This document shows positions 9,019 through 18,556 of a DNA stretch of 64,000 bases, piece by piece. The notes under the pieces are model-generated. The model searched no databases. It worked only from the letters and a program-made list of their open reading frames with translations, and had not been told where the DNA came from. The DNA is taken from positions 167,048 through 231,047 of the forward strand of contig NZ_AMZY02000018.1 in assembly GCF_000330725.2 (NCBI RefSeq), given 5' to 3'. A program made the position numbers and the translations under genes. This DNA is from Mariniradius saccharolyticus AK6. Its GTDB lineage: Bacteria > Bacteroidota > Bacteroidia > Cytophagales > Cyclobacteriaceae. Position 1 is the first letter of the stretch, and each line of letters starts with the position of its first letter.

Positions 9019-9441
9019 TTATTGATCAGGTTTTTTGAAATCCATCGAAGCAGAGTTGATGCAGTAGCGGATACCGCCACGGTCCCTAGGTCCGTCTGGG
9101 AATCGATGTCCCAAGTGGCCGCCGCATTGCGCACAAAGGATTTCCTCCCTGATCATAAAGTGGGAATAGTCCATCTGCACCACGACGGCTTCTGGCTTGA
9201 TGGGTTCAGTGAAGGATGGCCAACCGCAGCCGCTGTCATATTTTGCCGAAGAGTGGAAAATTTCATTTCCGCAGGCTTTGCATTCATAAATTCCCGTGTC
9301 CTTATTGAGGTAGTATTGTCCCGTAAATGGCCGCTCGGTGCCTTTTTCACGGAGAATATGGTAACTCATTGGATCGAGTTCCTTTTTCCATTCGGTCTCC
9401 TCTTTTTGGATAGGGAAGTCTATTTTCTGATTTTTTGCCAT
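9019..9441 (-). CDS. msrB: Peptide-methionine (R)-S-oxide reductase MsrB
   Basis: 140 residues, the normal size of a stand-alone MsrB. Two zinc-binding CxxC pairs (CKAC near 54-57 and CAQC near 103-106) and the catalytic motif RYCIN near 125-129 are all present, as are GCGWPSF and GHLGHRFPDGP. It reduces methionine-R-sulfoxide in proteins, using thioredoxin. No signal peptide is seen, so it acts in the cytoplasm. It is a single gene convergent with the sulfatase and starts 109 bases from the end of the GMC oxidoreductase gene, which is transcribed towards it. Confidence 0.95.
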   Translation of the reverse strand: MAKNQKIDFPIQKEETEWKKELDPMSYHILREKGTERPFTGQYYLNKDTGIYECKACGNEIFHSSAKYDSGCGWPSFTEPIKPEAVVVQMDYSHFMIREEILCAQCGGHLGHRFPDGPRDRGGIRYCINSASMDFKKPDQ

Positions 9442-9550
9442 GGGATTTGCGGGATTGTTGAGTCCACGTTGTGTCTACCGGATTAACCGACAGGGTTTCA
9501 TACTTGTTCACTGTTCCTGCCAGAAATATTGGTTAAATGAATATGCAGTA

Positions 9551-11149
9551 TCAGGCATTCAGGACCATGTCGGCGGCTTTTTCGCCAATCATGATACAGG
9601 CGGCGTTGGTATTCCCGGAGATGATCGTAGGCATAATGGAAGCATCGGCGATTCTTAATCCCTTTATCCCGTGTACGCGCAATTTTTCATCTACCACGGA
9701 TGCGTCATCCTGTCCCATCTTGCAGGTTCCGACGGGGTGATACAGTGTTTCCAGGCTTTTTCTTAAATGCCATTCCAGCGCGTCCTTCCGAAAATCCCAA
9801 GGCAGATAGACATTTCCTTGATGATATTGCTTAAGCGGAGATTGGTCCATGACTTCCTTTGCCTTTTTAAGGCCCCAAAGCAGTTTTTTGATATCCTCTT
9901 CCTGAGAAAGTAAGTTTGGCTGAATGATTGGTTCGGCCAGGGGATCTGCTGATTTCAGGCCAATAAAGCCTCGGCTTTCTGGTCGCAACAAGATTACCAT
10001 GATGCTGAATCCCGACTCTTTGGGAAATGTCGATAAGTCATAAATGTCCGTGGAATAGTCTTCCGCGATTCCAGTCACCGCAAAGTGGAATTGGATATCT
10101 TGACGGCTGGACCTGCCATCTGACGACAAAAAGGCATTGGCTGTCAGGGGACTCTCTCCAAGTGGGCCTTTTTTGAAAAGCAGGTACCTGAACAAAGCCT
10201 TCCCCATTTCCAATGGCTTCAGGGTGTGGTTGTTGGTTGGGACATTGGAACGGGCGATCACGCCAGACCAGATGTGGTCCTGTAGGTTTTGTCCTACGCC
10301 CGGAAGGTGGTTTTTTGGCTCTATTCCAAAATGTCCGAGATAATCCCTATCGCCGATGCCGGAGAGTAGGAGGATTTGGGGAGATTGGATAGCTCCGGCC
10401 GAGAGGATGATTTCTTTTTCACATGTATAGGTCACTTTTTTGCCATCTTTGGTCAATACCTCTACCGCAACCGCCTTGTTGCCTTCCAGCACAATCCGTG
10501 ATACCCTGCTGCCTGTTTTGACCGTGAGATTAGGCCTATTGAGAATCGGCTTCAAAAAGGCTGTCGCGGTACTTTGCCGTACATTGTTTTTGATGGTGAA
10601 TTGGAGCATGGCGGCTCCGATTTGATCGGGACCGTTATAATCCGGGTTTTGTGGAATCCCCGAGGCTGAGCAGGCATCCAGGAATTTTTGTCCTAAAAAG
10701 TGGGGCTGTTTGGAATAACCCACATGAAGGGGTCCATTTTTGCCACAATATTTGGCATCCAGATTTTCGTTGTGTTCTGATTTTTGGAAAAATGGCAGTA
10801 CATCCTTGTATGACCAACCTTTGTTCCCGAGTGCTTCCCATTCGTCAAAATCGGCCGGATTTCCCCTGACATAGGCCATGGCATTGGTGCTGCTGCTTCC
10901 GCCAAGGGTTTTGCCCCTAGGAATAAATATCCTACGTCCGTCAACATGTTCCTGTGGTTCTGTCCAAAACGCCCAATCTGTATCTGATCGATGAAGGTTG
11001 GTATAAGCACCGGGAATATGGATGTCTTTTTTGGTATCGGGATTTCCAGCCTCCAGAAGGAGCACGGAGTTTTTGGAATTTTCGGAAAGTCTGTTGGCAA
11101 GCACGCAGCCGGCCGAGCCCGCGCCGATAATGATATAGTCAAAGGTCAT
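9551..11149 (-). CDS. GMC-family FAD-dependent oxidoreductase (choline/alcohol dehydrogenase-like)
   Basis: 532 residues, usual length. The N-terminus carries the FAD-binding dinucleotide fold DYIIIGAGSAGCVLANRLSE and the GMC signature 1 region RGKTLGGSSSTNAMAYVRG near 78-96; signature 2 is GAIQSPQILLLSGIG. The C-terminal part has the catalytic-His context YHPVGTCKMGQD and ends GLRIADASIMPTIISGNTNAACIMIGEKAADM. It resembles choline dehydrogenase BetA and alcohol dehydrogenases acting on primary alcohols; the substrate cannot be assigned. There is no betaine-aldehyde dehydrogenase nearby. It follows fadD on the same strand but a strong terminator separates them. Confidence 0.88.
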   Translation of the reverse strand: MTFDYIIIGAGSAGCVLANRLSENSKNSVLLLEAGNPDTKKDIHIPGAYTNLHRSDTDWAFWTEPQEHVDGRRIFIPRGKTLGGSSSTNAMAYVRGNPADFDEWEALGNKGWSYKDVLPFFQKSEHNENLDAKYCGKNGPLHVGYSKQPHFLGQKFLDACSASGIPQNPDYNGPDQIGAAMLQFTIKNNVRQSTATAFLKPILNRPNLTVKTGSRVSRIVLEGNKAVAVEVLTKDGKKVTYTCEKEIILSAGAIQSPQILLLSGIGDRDYLGHFGIEPKNHLPGVGQNLQDHIWSGVIARSNVPTNNHTLKPLEMGKALFRYLLFKKGPLGESPLTANAFLSSDGRSSRQDIQFHFAVTGIAEDYSTDIYDLSTFPKESGFSIMVILLRPESRGFIGLKSADPLAEPIIQPNLLSQEEDIKKLLWGLKKAKEVMDQSPLKQYHQGNVYLPWDFRKDALEWHLRKSLETLYHPVGTCKMGQDDASVVDEKLRVHGIKGLRIADASIMPTIISGNTNAACIMIGEKAADMVLNA

Positions 11150-11202
11150 TTTGGGTGGTTATTATATGCCAGTCAAAAATTTAGGAAACTTCCCGAAATA
11201 AA

Positions 11203-11228
11203 AAAAGCAGGTATCTCTACCTGCTTTT
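11203..11228 (-). terminator. Rho-independent terminator of the acyl-CoA ligase gene
   Basis: Perfect 11-bp arms AAAAGCAGGTA and TACCTGCTTTT around the loop TCTC, followed on the minus strand by a run of T. It lies directly after the stop of the acyl-CoA ligase gene and before the GMC gene. Confidence 0.85.
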
Positions 11229-11234
11229 ATATGA

Positions 11235-12917
11235 TTACCCCTCGAGGGTCTTTTCGTGCATCTCTTTGATCTTGCGACGAAGGATCTTTCCCACGTTGGT
11301 TTTTGGCAACTCGTCCGCGAAATAGACCTCCCTCGGTACCTTGTAATTGGTCAGCTGTGTTTTGCAATGTGCTATCAGTTCCTCTGCCGTCAAGGATTTA
11401 TCTTTTGCGACCACATAGGCTACTACTTTTTCTGTTGACTTGTCGTCAGGCATACCGATCACACCTGTTTCTAATACTTTTGGATGAAGTGCAATGGCAT
11501 TTTCAACTTCGTTGGGATAGACATTGAAGCCTGAGACAAGAATCATTTCTTTCTTCCTGTCTACGATCTTCAGAAATCCGTCTCCATCCATGACCGCGAC
11601 ATCCCCGGTTTTGAACCATTCGCCGTCCATCACTTTGGCGGTTTCGTCCGGTCTTTGCCAATATCCACGCATTACTTGAGGACCCTTGATACACAATTCC
11701 CCACGCTCTCCAATAGGCAGGTCATTTCCATTGTCGTCAATGATTTTCACGTCGGTATTCGGCAATGGTACCCCAATCGTGCCGATCCGTTCCGTGCCAT
11801 CTATCGGGTTACATGTGGCGACAGGCGATGTTTCGGTCAATCCATAACCTTCCGCCAAGGGTACTCCCGTCACTTTCTGCCAACGCTCTGCGGTGGCTTG
11901 TTGCACGGCCATGCCGCCGCCCACAGCGATTTTCAGGGAACTGAAATCCAACTTGCCGAAAGCTTCCTGGTTCAGCAAACCATTAAACAATGTATTTACA
12001 CCAGTGATGACTGTGAATTTATGTTTCCCAAGTTCCTTGATGAATCCGGCCATATCCCTTGGATTGGTAATCAGGACATTATGTGCACCGATTTTCATCA
12101 TTGCCAGACAGTTGACAGTCAAGGCAAATATGTGATAAAGCGGAAGGGCGGTGATCACGATTTCTTCTCTTTCCCTCAACTTGGGCTTCATCCAAGCTGA
12201 GATCTGCTGCATGTTGGCGACGATATTGCCATGTGTCAATTCAGCGCCTTTGGATATCCCGGTGGTCCCGCCTGTATACTGCAAAAAGGCAAGGTCATTC
12301 AGCTTCATTTCCTCCTTTCGAAACTTGGATGCACTGCCTTTGGACATCACTTCCTTCCAGGAAATTGCTCGGGCAATCTGGTACGGTGGCACCATCTTTT
12401 TGACATACTTCACGACGAGGTTGACGATGACTCCTTTCAGACCGCCCAACATATCGCCCAATTCGGTAATGATGATATGTTTCGCCTTGATTTCGCTCCT
12501 AATCTTTTCAAGATTGGACGCAAAATTCGCCAAAATCACCACCACGTCCGCGCCTGCGTCCTCAAATTGATGCTTCATTTCCCGTGGTGTATAAAGCGGG
12601 TTGGCATTGACCACGACCATCCCCGCACGGAGCGTCCCGAAAAGCGCCACTGGATATTGTAGGCAATTGGGCATTTGGATTGCGACCCTTGTACCTTTCT
12701 TCAGGTTCAGATCATTCTGAAGGTAGGAGGCAAACTTTTTGGAATAATTGTCAACATCATTGAAGCTCAAGGTCTTGCCCATACACTCGTAGGCAATGGC
12801 ATCTCCAAATTTCTTGACACTCTCTTCAAACAGGTTGACCACCGAATCGTAAGCTTCGACATTGACTTCAGGGTCCACGGCAGTGGGATAAAATTTAAAC
12901 CAAGGGAAGTTGTGCAT
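11235..12917 (-). CDS. fadD: Long-chain fatty-acid--CoA ligase
   Basis: 560 residues, the size of bacterial FadD. The AMP-binding motif is LQYTGGTTGISKGAELTHGN near 212-231; later motifs include GYGLTETSPVA, the hinge/adenylate motif WFKTGDVAVMDGDGFLKIVDRKKEMILVSGFNVYP and the C-terminal lysine region LPKTNVGKILRR. It activates fatty acids to acyl-CoA with ATP, feeding beta-oxidation or phospholipid synthesis. The next gene upstream on the same strand, an acyl-CoA dehydrogenase, has its own terminator, so the two are functionally related neighbours rather than a proven operon. Confidence 0.92.
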   Translation of the reverse strand: MHNFPWFKFYPTAVDPEVNVEAYDSVVNLFEESVKKFGDAIAYECMGKTLSFNDVDNYSKKFASYLQNDLNLKKGTRVAIQMPNCLQYPVALFGTLRAGMVVVNANPLYTPREMKHQFEDAGADVVVILANFASNLEKIRSEIKAKHIIITELGDMLGGLKGVIVNLVVKYVKKMVPPYQIARAISWKEVMSKGSASKFRKEEMKLNDLAFLQYTGGTTGISKGAELTHGNIVANMQQISAWMKPKLREREEIVITALPLYHIFALTVNCLAMMKIGAHNVLITNPRDMAGFIKELGKHKFTVITGVNTLFNGLLNQEAFGKLDFSSLKIAVGGGMAVQQATAERWQKVTGVPLAEGYGLTETSPVATCNPIDGTERIGTIGVPLPNTDVKIIDDNGNDLPIGERGELCIKGPQVMRGYWQRPDETAKVMDGEWFKTGDVAVMDGDGFLKIVDRKKEMILVSGFNVYPNEVENAIALHPKVLETGVIGMPDDKSTEKVVAYVVAKDKSLTAEELIAHCKTQLTNYKVPREVYFADELPKTNVGKILRRKIKEMHEKTLEG

Positions 12918-13004
12918 ATAGGAATTTTATTTTGGGTTTTGATTGATACAGGTTTGTAGATGAATGACTAAATATAGGCGATAATTGTTGTGTTTAAAAA
13001 AACA

Positions 13005-13042
13005 AAAAAACCACCTGCTCTCTGTTTGAGTGGTGGCTTTTT
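13005..13042 (-). terminator. Terminator 3' of the acyl-CoA dehydrogenase gene
   Basis: CCACC (13011-13015) pairs with GGTGG (13032-13036), partly extended by CTC/GAG, and on the minus strand a long T run follows (A-rich on the plus strand at 13000-13010). It sits 35 bases past the stop. Confidence 0.7.
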
Positions 13043-13070
13043 TGTTTGCAATTCGGCTCGATTTATTACC

Positions 13071-14228
13071 TCATTGCAATATCTTCCTCGCGATCAATTC
13101 TTTCATAATTTCATTGGTCCCCGCATAGATCCGCTGCACCCGCGCATCTGCAAATGCCCGGGCCACGGAGTATTCCCACATATAGCCATAGCCGCCGTGC
13201 AACTGCACACATTCGTCGGAAACCCAACATTGGAGTTCCGTCATCAGATACTTGGCCGAGGAAGCCATGGCTCCATCCAGTTTTCTGGCATTGTGCAGCA
13301 TCACAAGCTGATCGGCGTAGATACGTCCCTGTTCGAGTTTGGCTCCCATCTCGGCCAGTTTGAACCGGGTGTTTTGGAAATCGGAAACCATCTTGCCAAA
13401 AGCCGGGCGGTTCTTTACGTATTCAACGGTGGACAAAAAGGCTGATTCGGCGAGCGAAACCGCTGCCAAGGCCACGATCAGCCTTTCCTGTGCCAACTCT
13501 GTCATCAAATATTTGAAGCCTTCTCCGACATTTCCCAAGAGGTTTTCCTTTGGGACTTTCACATCTTCAAAAAACAGTTCACAAGTATCTTGGGCATGCA
13601 ACCCAACTTTTTCAAATGGAACTCCTTTGGAAAAACCAGCCATGGAATTGTCTATCAAAAACAAGCTGATCCCTTTGGCACCTTGTGTCGGATCTGTTTT
13701 GGCGGCTACTACGACTACATCGCAGAGGTAGCCGTTTGTGATGAAAGTTTTCGAGCCGTTGATCAGGTAATGGTCACCCTTGTCCTCAGCAGTCGCGCGA
13801 ATTGCCTGTAAGTCTGAACCTGCACCCGGCTCGGTCATGGCGATCGCACCGATCATTTCCCCTGAAATCATCCCGGGAATGTATTTTGCCTTGGCAGCTT
13901 CAGTTCCGTAATGCAGTAGGTAGGGAAATACGATATCGCTGTGCAGAGGATAACCTATCGCCGGTCCCGAGCAACTGGAAAGCCCCAACTCCTCTATAAA
14001 AATGGCATTATAGCGGAAATCATCGATTCCCATGCCGCCATATTCCTCGGGAGCCTGCATGCAGAGGAAGCCGTTTTCGCCCAACTTCCTCCATGACTCC
14101 CTGCTGACCTGTTTGTTTTTTTCCCAAGCAGCATTGTTGGGGGTGATTTCTCGGGCAATGAAATCCCTTACACTCTGACGGAAAAGCTCATGTTCATCCG
14201 AAAAAATCGTTCTAGGCACTTGGTACAT
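13071..14228 (-). CDS. Acyl-CoA dehydrogenase
   Basis: 385 residues from the ATG at 14228 (MYQVPRTIFSDEHELFRQSV); an upstream ATG would add 33 non-family residues. The two PROSITE-type signatures are present: GAIAMTEPGAGSDLQ near 120-135 and the C-terminal QLHGGYGYMWEYSVARAFADARVQRIYAGTNEI. The FAD-binding region and the flexible middle domain look complete. In place of the common catalytic Glu in IYEGT the sequence reads IYAGT, so the base is likely at another position, as in long-chain and isovaleryl-type enzymes. It catalyses the first oxidation of fatty acyl-CoA in the cytoplasm. It lies upstream of the acyl-CoA ligase, consistent with a fatty-acid degradation locus. Confidence 0.92.
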   Translation of the reverse strand: MYQVPRTIFSDEHELFRQSVRDFIAREITPNNAAWEKNKQVSRESWRKLGENGFLCMQAPEEYGGMGIDDFRYNAIFIEELGLSSCSGPAIGYPLHSDIVFPYLLHYGTEAAKAKYIPGMISGEMIGAIAMTEPGAGSDLQAIRATAEDKGDHYLINGSKTFITNGYLCDVVVVAAKTDPTQGAKGISLFLIDNSMAGFSKGVPFEKVGLHAQDTCELFFEDVKVPKENLLGNVGEGFKYLMTELAQERLIVALAAVSLAESAFLSTVEYVKNRPAFGKMVSDFQNTRFKLAEMGAKLEQGRIYADQLVMLHNARKLDGAMASSAKYLMTELQCWVSDECVQLHGGYGYMWEYSVARAFADARVQRIYAGTNEIMKELIARKILQ

Positions 14229-14450
14229 ATATATTTGGGTTTGATGTTGTTCGAAATAGAAACCTAACAGATGCCGATACTCTCTGATATTGAGAGTAAA
14301 AGTAGAAAAACCCCAGTGTTCAGCCAAAGATTATTTTGTTGAACGAAGGTTATTGGATGCCGGCATGGATTTTTGCGCGGAATCAAAATGCTGAGGAGTG
14401 TTTTAACAAGAAGTCGAATGTGATGTTTTGCGCCTTTGTTTTTTCGGGTT

Positions 14451-15887
14451 TCAGTCAACCCGTCCTGGATTTCGGTTGTTCTTTCCATCCCGGTTCTGCA
14501 ATGCGTCACCCATATCGATACGTACGGATTCGGCCAAGCGCAGCATCTTTTCGAGGATTTGCGATTGCTGAGCGATTAAGTTTGTTGTTTCGGAAGGATC
14601 ACTAGTCACATGGTAAAGTTCCATTTCTTCCATCTTGATCATGTAGTAATCGATCGGTAAGCCATCGCTTCTCGGTGTTTGTCCCGGTACGAGACTTCTG
14701 TAGGAGTGGGGAAAATAAAGCTTCCAATCACCCATGACCATTGCCTGCAGTTCATTGCGGTTGTAATAGATGAAATAGGCCTCTTGTGGGCTTTTTGCTT
14801 TGGCGTCCAGGATCATCGTGCTGATGTCCTTTCCATCAATCGGTAGCTTCGGCAAATCCGCTCTCGTGAGCTTCGCAATCGTCGGTAGCATATCGATCGT
14901 CATCGCCGGGTTGGTCTGAACAGTTCCTGCGGGGATTTTCCCTTTCCAATACATCAAGGCCGGCACTTTGACGCCACCATCCCAAGAAGTGCCTTTTCCT
15001 TCACGCAGCGGATACGCGGAACCCGCATGCCCCGAAAAGGAAAGCCAAGGCCCGTTATCGGAGATGAAGATAACGAGTGTTTTTTCTTCCAAGCCATTGT
15101 CCCGAAGGGTTTTCAGAATCTGTCCCACCGACCAGTCGATCTCCATCAGGACATCTCCATAAAGTCCGCGTTTCGATTTTCCGCGGAATTTTTCCGAAAC
15201 AAACAGCGGCACGTGCGGCATGGGATGGGCGAGATACAGGAAAAATGGCTGGTCTTTCTTCCGCTGGATAAAATTGACGGCCCGTTCTGTCAACTCGGTT
15301 GTCAATCTGCTTTGGTCATTGTGCAGCGTGTCCACGACATTATCATTGAAAAAAAGCGGAAGCGGGGGATAGTAGTTTTTTGTCTGAGGGTGCTGCGGCC
15401 ACATGTCGTTTGAGTAGGGGATTCCATAGAATTCATCAAATCCCTGCTTTGTCGGAAGGAAAGGAGGGTGGTGTCCTAAATGCCATTTTCCAAACATGGC
15501 GGTCTGGTATCCTTGCTCTTTCAACATTTCTGCGATCGTGATTTCCTCAGGATTCAATCCATGCTTGGCAGTATGGTCCAATGCCCCGTGGATTCCCAGG
15601 CGATTGGCATACGTCCCCGTCAATAAGGACGCGCGGGAAGCGGAGCAAACTGCTTGGGAAACGTAGAAATTGGTGAATTTGACGCCGTTTTCGGCCATTT
15701 GGTCAAGGTTTGGGGTAGCAATATCCTCTGCTCCATAAGCACCCAAGTCCCCATAACCCATGTCATCGACGAATATCAGGATGACGTTGGGACGGTCTTG
15801 CGCCAAAGTGGGGAAGCTAATTGCCAAGGAAATCCAGAGCATCAGCATTCCCCATTTGAGCGGATTCCATGTTTTGACTTTGATCAT
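14451..15887 (-). CDS. Secreted arylsulfatase-type sulfatase
   Basis: 478 residues with signal peptide (about 1-29, ending TLAQ). The metal-binding motif NVILIFVDDMGYGDLGAYG follows, then the formylglycine motif AVCSASRASLLTGTYANRLG near 79-98; this is the C-S-A-S-R variant of the Cys-type motif. FGKWHLGHHPPFLPTKQGFDEFYG and ISDNGPWLSFSGHAGSAYPLREGKG are standard substrate and metal regions of family S1 sulfatases. It removes sulfate from sugars or aryl esters in the periplasm. Its ATG immediately follows the stop of the upstream DinB gene, so it is the last gene of a three-gene run with phosphofructokinase and DinB. Confidence 0.9.
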   Translation of the reverse strand: MIKVKTWNPLKWGMLMLWISLAISFPTLAQDRPNVILIFVDDMGYGDLGAYGAEDIATPNLDQMAENGVKFTNFYVSQAVCSASRASLLTGTYANRLGIHGALDHTAKHGLNPEEITIAEMLKEQGYQTAMFGKWHLGHHPPFLPTKQGFDEFYGIPYSNDMWPQHPQTKNYYPPLPLFFNDNVVDTLHNDQSRLTTELTERAVNFIQRKKDQPFFLYLAHPMPHVPLFVSEKFRGKSKRGLYGDVLMEIDWSVGQILKTLRDNGLEEKTLVIFISDNGPWLSFSGHAGSAYPLREGKGTSWDGGVKVPALMYWKGKIPAGTVQTNPAMTIDMLPTIAKLTRADLPKLPIDGKDISTMILDAKAKSPQEAYFIYYNRNELQAMVMGDWKLYFPHSYRSLVPGQTPRSDGLPIDYYMIKMEEMELYHVTSDPSETTNLIAQQSQILEKMLRLAESVRIDMGDALQNRDGKNNRNPGRVD

Positions 15888-16331
15888 CTACACATCCAGT
15901 AGCCTACGGTGATAATTTACCTGTCCCAAATGATAATTGAGGTGGCTTACCAAATGGAACATAAAGAACTCATAAGTCATCGGCTCGCCAAAAACGGCAT
16001 GGGGATAGGTTGCATTGAACTTATCCTCCGGAAACATCAGTATCGTTTCCGTAATGACCTGGATAGTGCTGTCGATCTTTTCGAGCATGTCTTTTCTGGA
16101 AACTCCCCTCGTCGAAAATTCGGCATCCCGGTCACGCACGTATCCCGAATGCCCCATTACCGTGCCGATAAAATGGTTCAGATTACCGACCAAATGCAGC
16201 ACCAAGGTACCCGTCGAATTCGAAATATTTCCCGCTACTTGCCAAATGACGGCTTCATCCGAATAGGCATTCAGTTCGGTCTTGAGCTTTTTTAAGTCCC
16301 TTTCAAACATGAAGATCAAGGTCTGTTTCAT
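15888..16331 (-). CDS. DinB/DUF1572-family protein
   Basis: 147 residues from the ATG at 16331 (MKQTLIFMFERDLKKLKTEL); a longer frame back into the phosphofructokinase gene is rejected as shadow. It is a four-helix DinB-like bundle with three histidines in the usual places: LVLHLVGNLNHFIG near 43-56 and LVSHLNYHLGQVNYHRRL near the C-terminus, which form the metal site. Such proteins include thiol-dependent transferases and damage-inducible proteins; no substrate can be named. It starts 4 bases after the phosphofructokinase stop and abuts the sulfatase start, indicating one transcript. Confidence 0.8.
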   Translation of the reverse strand: MKQTLIFMFERDLKKLKTELNAYSDEAVIWQVAGNISNSTGTLVLHLVGNLNHFIGTVMGHSGYVRDRDAEFSTRGVSRKDMLEKIDSTIQVITETILMFPEDKFNATYPHAVFGEPMTYEFFMFHLVSHLNYHLGQVNYHRRLLDV

Positions 16332-16335
16332 GGCG

Positions 16336-17427
16336 TTAGTCTCCAAATGTGATTCCCAATCCTTTGGCGCCTCGGACAATGAAGCTGTCGACGCCGACGT
16401 GGTTGTAGTTGCGGGTAGCTTCTTCCAGGGGCACGGAAATGAAGCTGTTGTTTTTAAAGGCCACCATTTTGCCAAAATCTCCTTCCATAACCATTTCAAA
16501 TGCCTTGACCCCAAACAAGGATGCCAACACCCGATCAAAAGCCGTCGGAGTACCACCACGCTGGGTATGACCGAGGACTGTTTCCCGAATCTCTGCCCGC
16601 ACGCCTGCATCTTTCAATTGCTGGGAAAGCTGGAATGCCACACCCCCGAGACGCACATGCCGCGAACCTTCCTCACCCTGACGCGCCACAATGCTGCCCG
16701 CCTTTGGCTTGGCGCCTTCTGCAATGACAATACAGACAAACCCACGCCCTTTCTCGTAGCGGGATTCGATCTTTTGCACGAGCTTTTCGATATCGTAGGG
16801 AATCTCAGGAATCAAACAAATCTCCGCGCCTCCTGCTATGGCCGTATGGATCGCGATCCAACCAGCATCCCGGCCCATTACCTCCATAATCATGACACGG
16901 TGGTGGCTTTCGGCAGTCGTGACCAATTTGTCAAAACTATCGGTCGCGATTTGCACGGCCGTTTGGAATCCAAATGTCATATCCGTCGCCGAGAGGTCGT
17001 TGTCAATCGTTTTGGGAACGCCGACGACTGGCAAGCCATGGTCGAAGAATGCCTTGGAGATCTTCTGGGAACCGTCTCCGCCGATGTTGATCACGGCATC
17101 GAAGCCCAAATCCTTGATGCGGTCGACAAACATCTTGGTCTTGTCTACCAGTTGGATATTTCCGTTCTCGTCCTTGACCGGATAGTGCAAAGGGTCGGCT
17201 TTGTTGGTGGTCTTGAGGATGGTTCCCCCTTTGATATGGATTCCGGCTGTCTTTTTTCCGGTCAATTTGACGATCCTGAGTGGATCCGTAAAGATGCCGT
17301 TGAAGGCTTCCATGCTACCATAAACTCCCCATTCTTTCGATTTTTTGGCTCTTTTGACAATACCTCTGATGACGGCATTCAGGCCGGGACAATCTCCGCC
17401 CCCAGTGGCCACTAAAAGTTTTTTCAT
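16336..17427 (-). CDS. pfkA: 6-phosphofructokinase (group III type)
   Basis: 363 residues from the ATG at 17427 (MKKLLVATGGGDCPGLNAVIRG); a frame extending to 17613 is unlikely because the family starts here. GGGDCPGLNA is the nucleotide/phosphate loop; NIGGDGSQ, PKTIDNDL and EVMGRDAGWIA are the active-site motifs. The residue after GGD is Gly, as in ATP-dependent enzymes, whereas the Lys of PKTIDND is typical of pyrophosphate-dependent ones; this mixture is usual in group III enzymes whose donor must be measured. It phosphorylates fructose-6-phosphate in glycolysis. It is first in a tight run with a DinB protein and a sulfatase. Confidence 0.92.
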   Translation of the reverse strand: MKKLLVATGGGDCPGLNAVIRGIVKRAKKSKEWGVYGSMEAFNGIFTDPLRIVKLTGKKTAGIHIKGGTILKTTNKADPLHYPVKDENGNIQLVDKTKMFVDRIKDLGFDAVINIGGDGSQKISKAFFDHGLPVVGVPKTIDNDLSATDMTFGFQTAVQIATDSFDKLVTTAESHHRVMIMEVMGRDAGWIAIHTAIAGGAEICLIPEIPYDIEKLVQKIESRYEKGRGFVCIVIAEGAKPKAGSIVARQGEEGSRHVRLGGVAFQLSQQLKDAGVRAEIRETVLGHTQRGGTPTAFDRVLASLFGVKAFEMVMEGDFGKMVAFKNNSFISVPLEEATRNYNHVGVDSFIVRGAKGLGITFGD

Positions 17428-17632
17428 TTGATTGGAGTAAATAATGATGAGAAGGCAACTTACAAAAAAGGGGAGAGATTTTTTAGGGGGCGTGGCAATT
17501 TGGCTATGCTTTACCAGATATGTAGACGATACCTGACGGTGAAACCATCTTGTCTTTTTAAGGAAAGGCTCGGTGAGGGGTAGAGAATTATGGTCTTTGC
17601 AAATACAAACCATGCAGGGAGGCCGGTCAAAA

Positions 17633-18487
17633 TTAATGAAAACCCCTAATCGCCCGCGCTACCGCCTCAGGTTCTTCCTCCTGCGGAAAGTGCCCACAAG
17701 ATGCAAGTTTCACGACAGAGGAATTTGGAAATCCGGAAACAAACTTCTCCAGGTTATGCGGTTTGACGGCAGGATCCTTCATCCCCCAAATGAAAAGCGT
17801 GGGTTTGTCGGAGATCAAATGCCGCTTTTCCCAAAGTCCTTCAAACCAGCCTTGATCGTGCAACAAGGACCTGGCAAATGCCAAGGCGCCATTGCGCTCG
17901 CCGGGACTGCTGAAGGGTTTTGTGTATTGTTTCAGCAGGTGTTTGGGGAGCTTTTTTTCCCCAAATGAACCCGGAAGGATAAACCGCGGGGAAAAATTCA
18001 GGTACCGGTATAGAAAGGGGAGAAGCGGGCTTTTCAAAATCCGGTTTAGCTTGATGAATTCGGGATCCTGTTCGCTGCTCCAAAGCCAAGAATTGAGAAT
18101 GACGAGGCGCTTGACTTTTTCCGGATGGCGCATCGCAAAGTCCATTCCGATCGGACCTCCAAAGTCATGCAGCACCACCGTGATGTTGTCAAGCTGTAGG
18201 CCGCTGACAAAACGCTCCAAGGTCTTGCTGTGGTTTTGGGTCGAATAATCGTACCGCTCCGGCTTGTCCGAAAGTCCAAAACCCATATGGTCAATCGCAA
18301 GGCAGCGGAAATTCCCGCGGAGGTCCTTGATCACGTTTCTGAAATCAAAGCTCCAAGATGGTGTGCCATGGACAAAGAGCAAAGTTTGTCCCTTTCCTTC
18401 GTCGATGTAGTGCAGCCTGTGCCCGTCGATCTGGAAATAGTTTGGGGAAAAGGGGTATTCTGAGGTGTCCAACCAAGGAGTTTTCAT
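17633..18487 (-). CDS. Alpha/beta hydrolase, haloalkane-dehalogenase-like
   Basis: 284 residues. The oxyanion motif is HGTPSWSF near 40-47 and the nucleophile elbow is VVLHDFGGPIGMDFA near 104-118, with Asp in the nucleophile position as in haloalkane dehalogenases rather than Ser. The acid region is FIWGMKDPAVKP and the base is ASCGHFPQEEEPEAVARAI. Two residues that bind halide in characterised enzymes differ: Phe follows the Asp where Trp is expected, and Thr occupies the position of Asn/Glu after HG. Dehalogenation is therefore uncertain; an ester or epoxide substrate is possible. The neighbouring upstream gene is a Crp/Fnr regulator on the same strand, 69 bases away. Confidence 0.78.
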   Translation of the reverse strand: MKTPWLDTSEYPFSPNYFQIDGHRLHYIDEGKGQTLLFVHGTPSWSFDFRNVIKDLRGNFRCLAIDHMGFGLSDKPERYDYSTQNHSKTLERFVSGLQLDNITVVLHDFGGPIGMDFAMRHPEKVKRLVILNSWLWSSEQDPEFIKLNRILKSPLLPFLYRYLNFSPRFILPGSFGEKKLPKHLLKQYTKPFSSPGERNGALAFARSLLHDQGWFEGLWEKRHLISDKPTLFIWGMKDPAVKPHNLEKFVSGFPNSSVVKLASCGHFPQEEEPEAVARAIRGFH

Positions 18488-18556
18488 CGCATTCGAATTT
18501 GTTTGTGAGACAAATCTCGCGCTCTCCCGGGACCCGATTCTTGGTCTAGACCAAGA

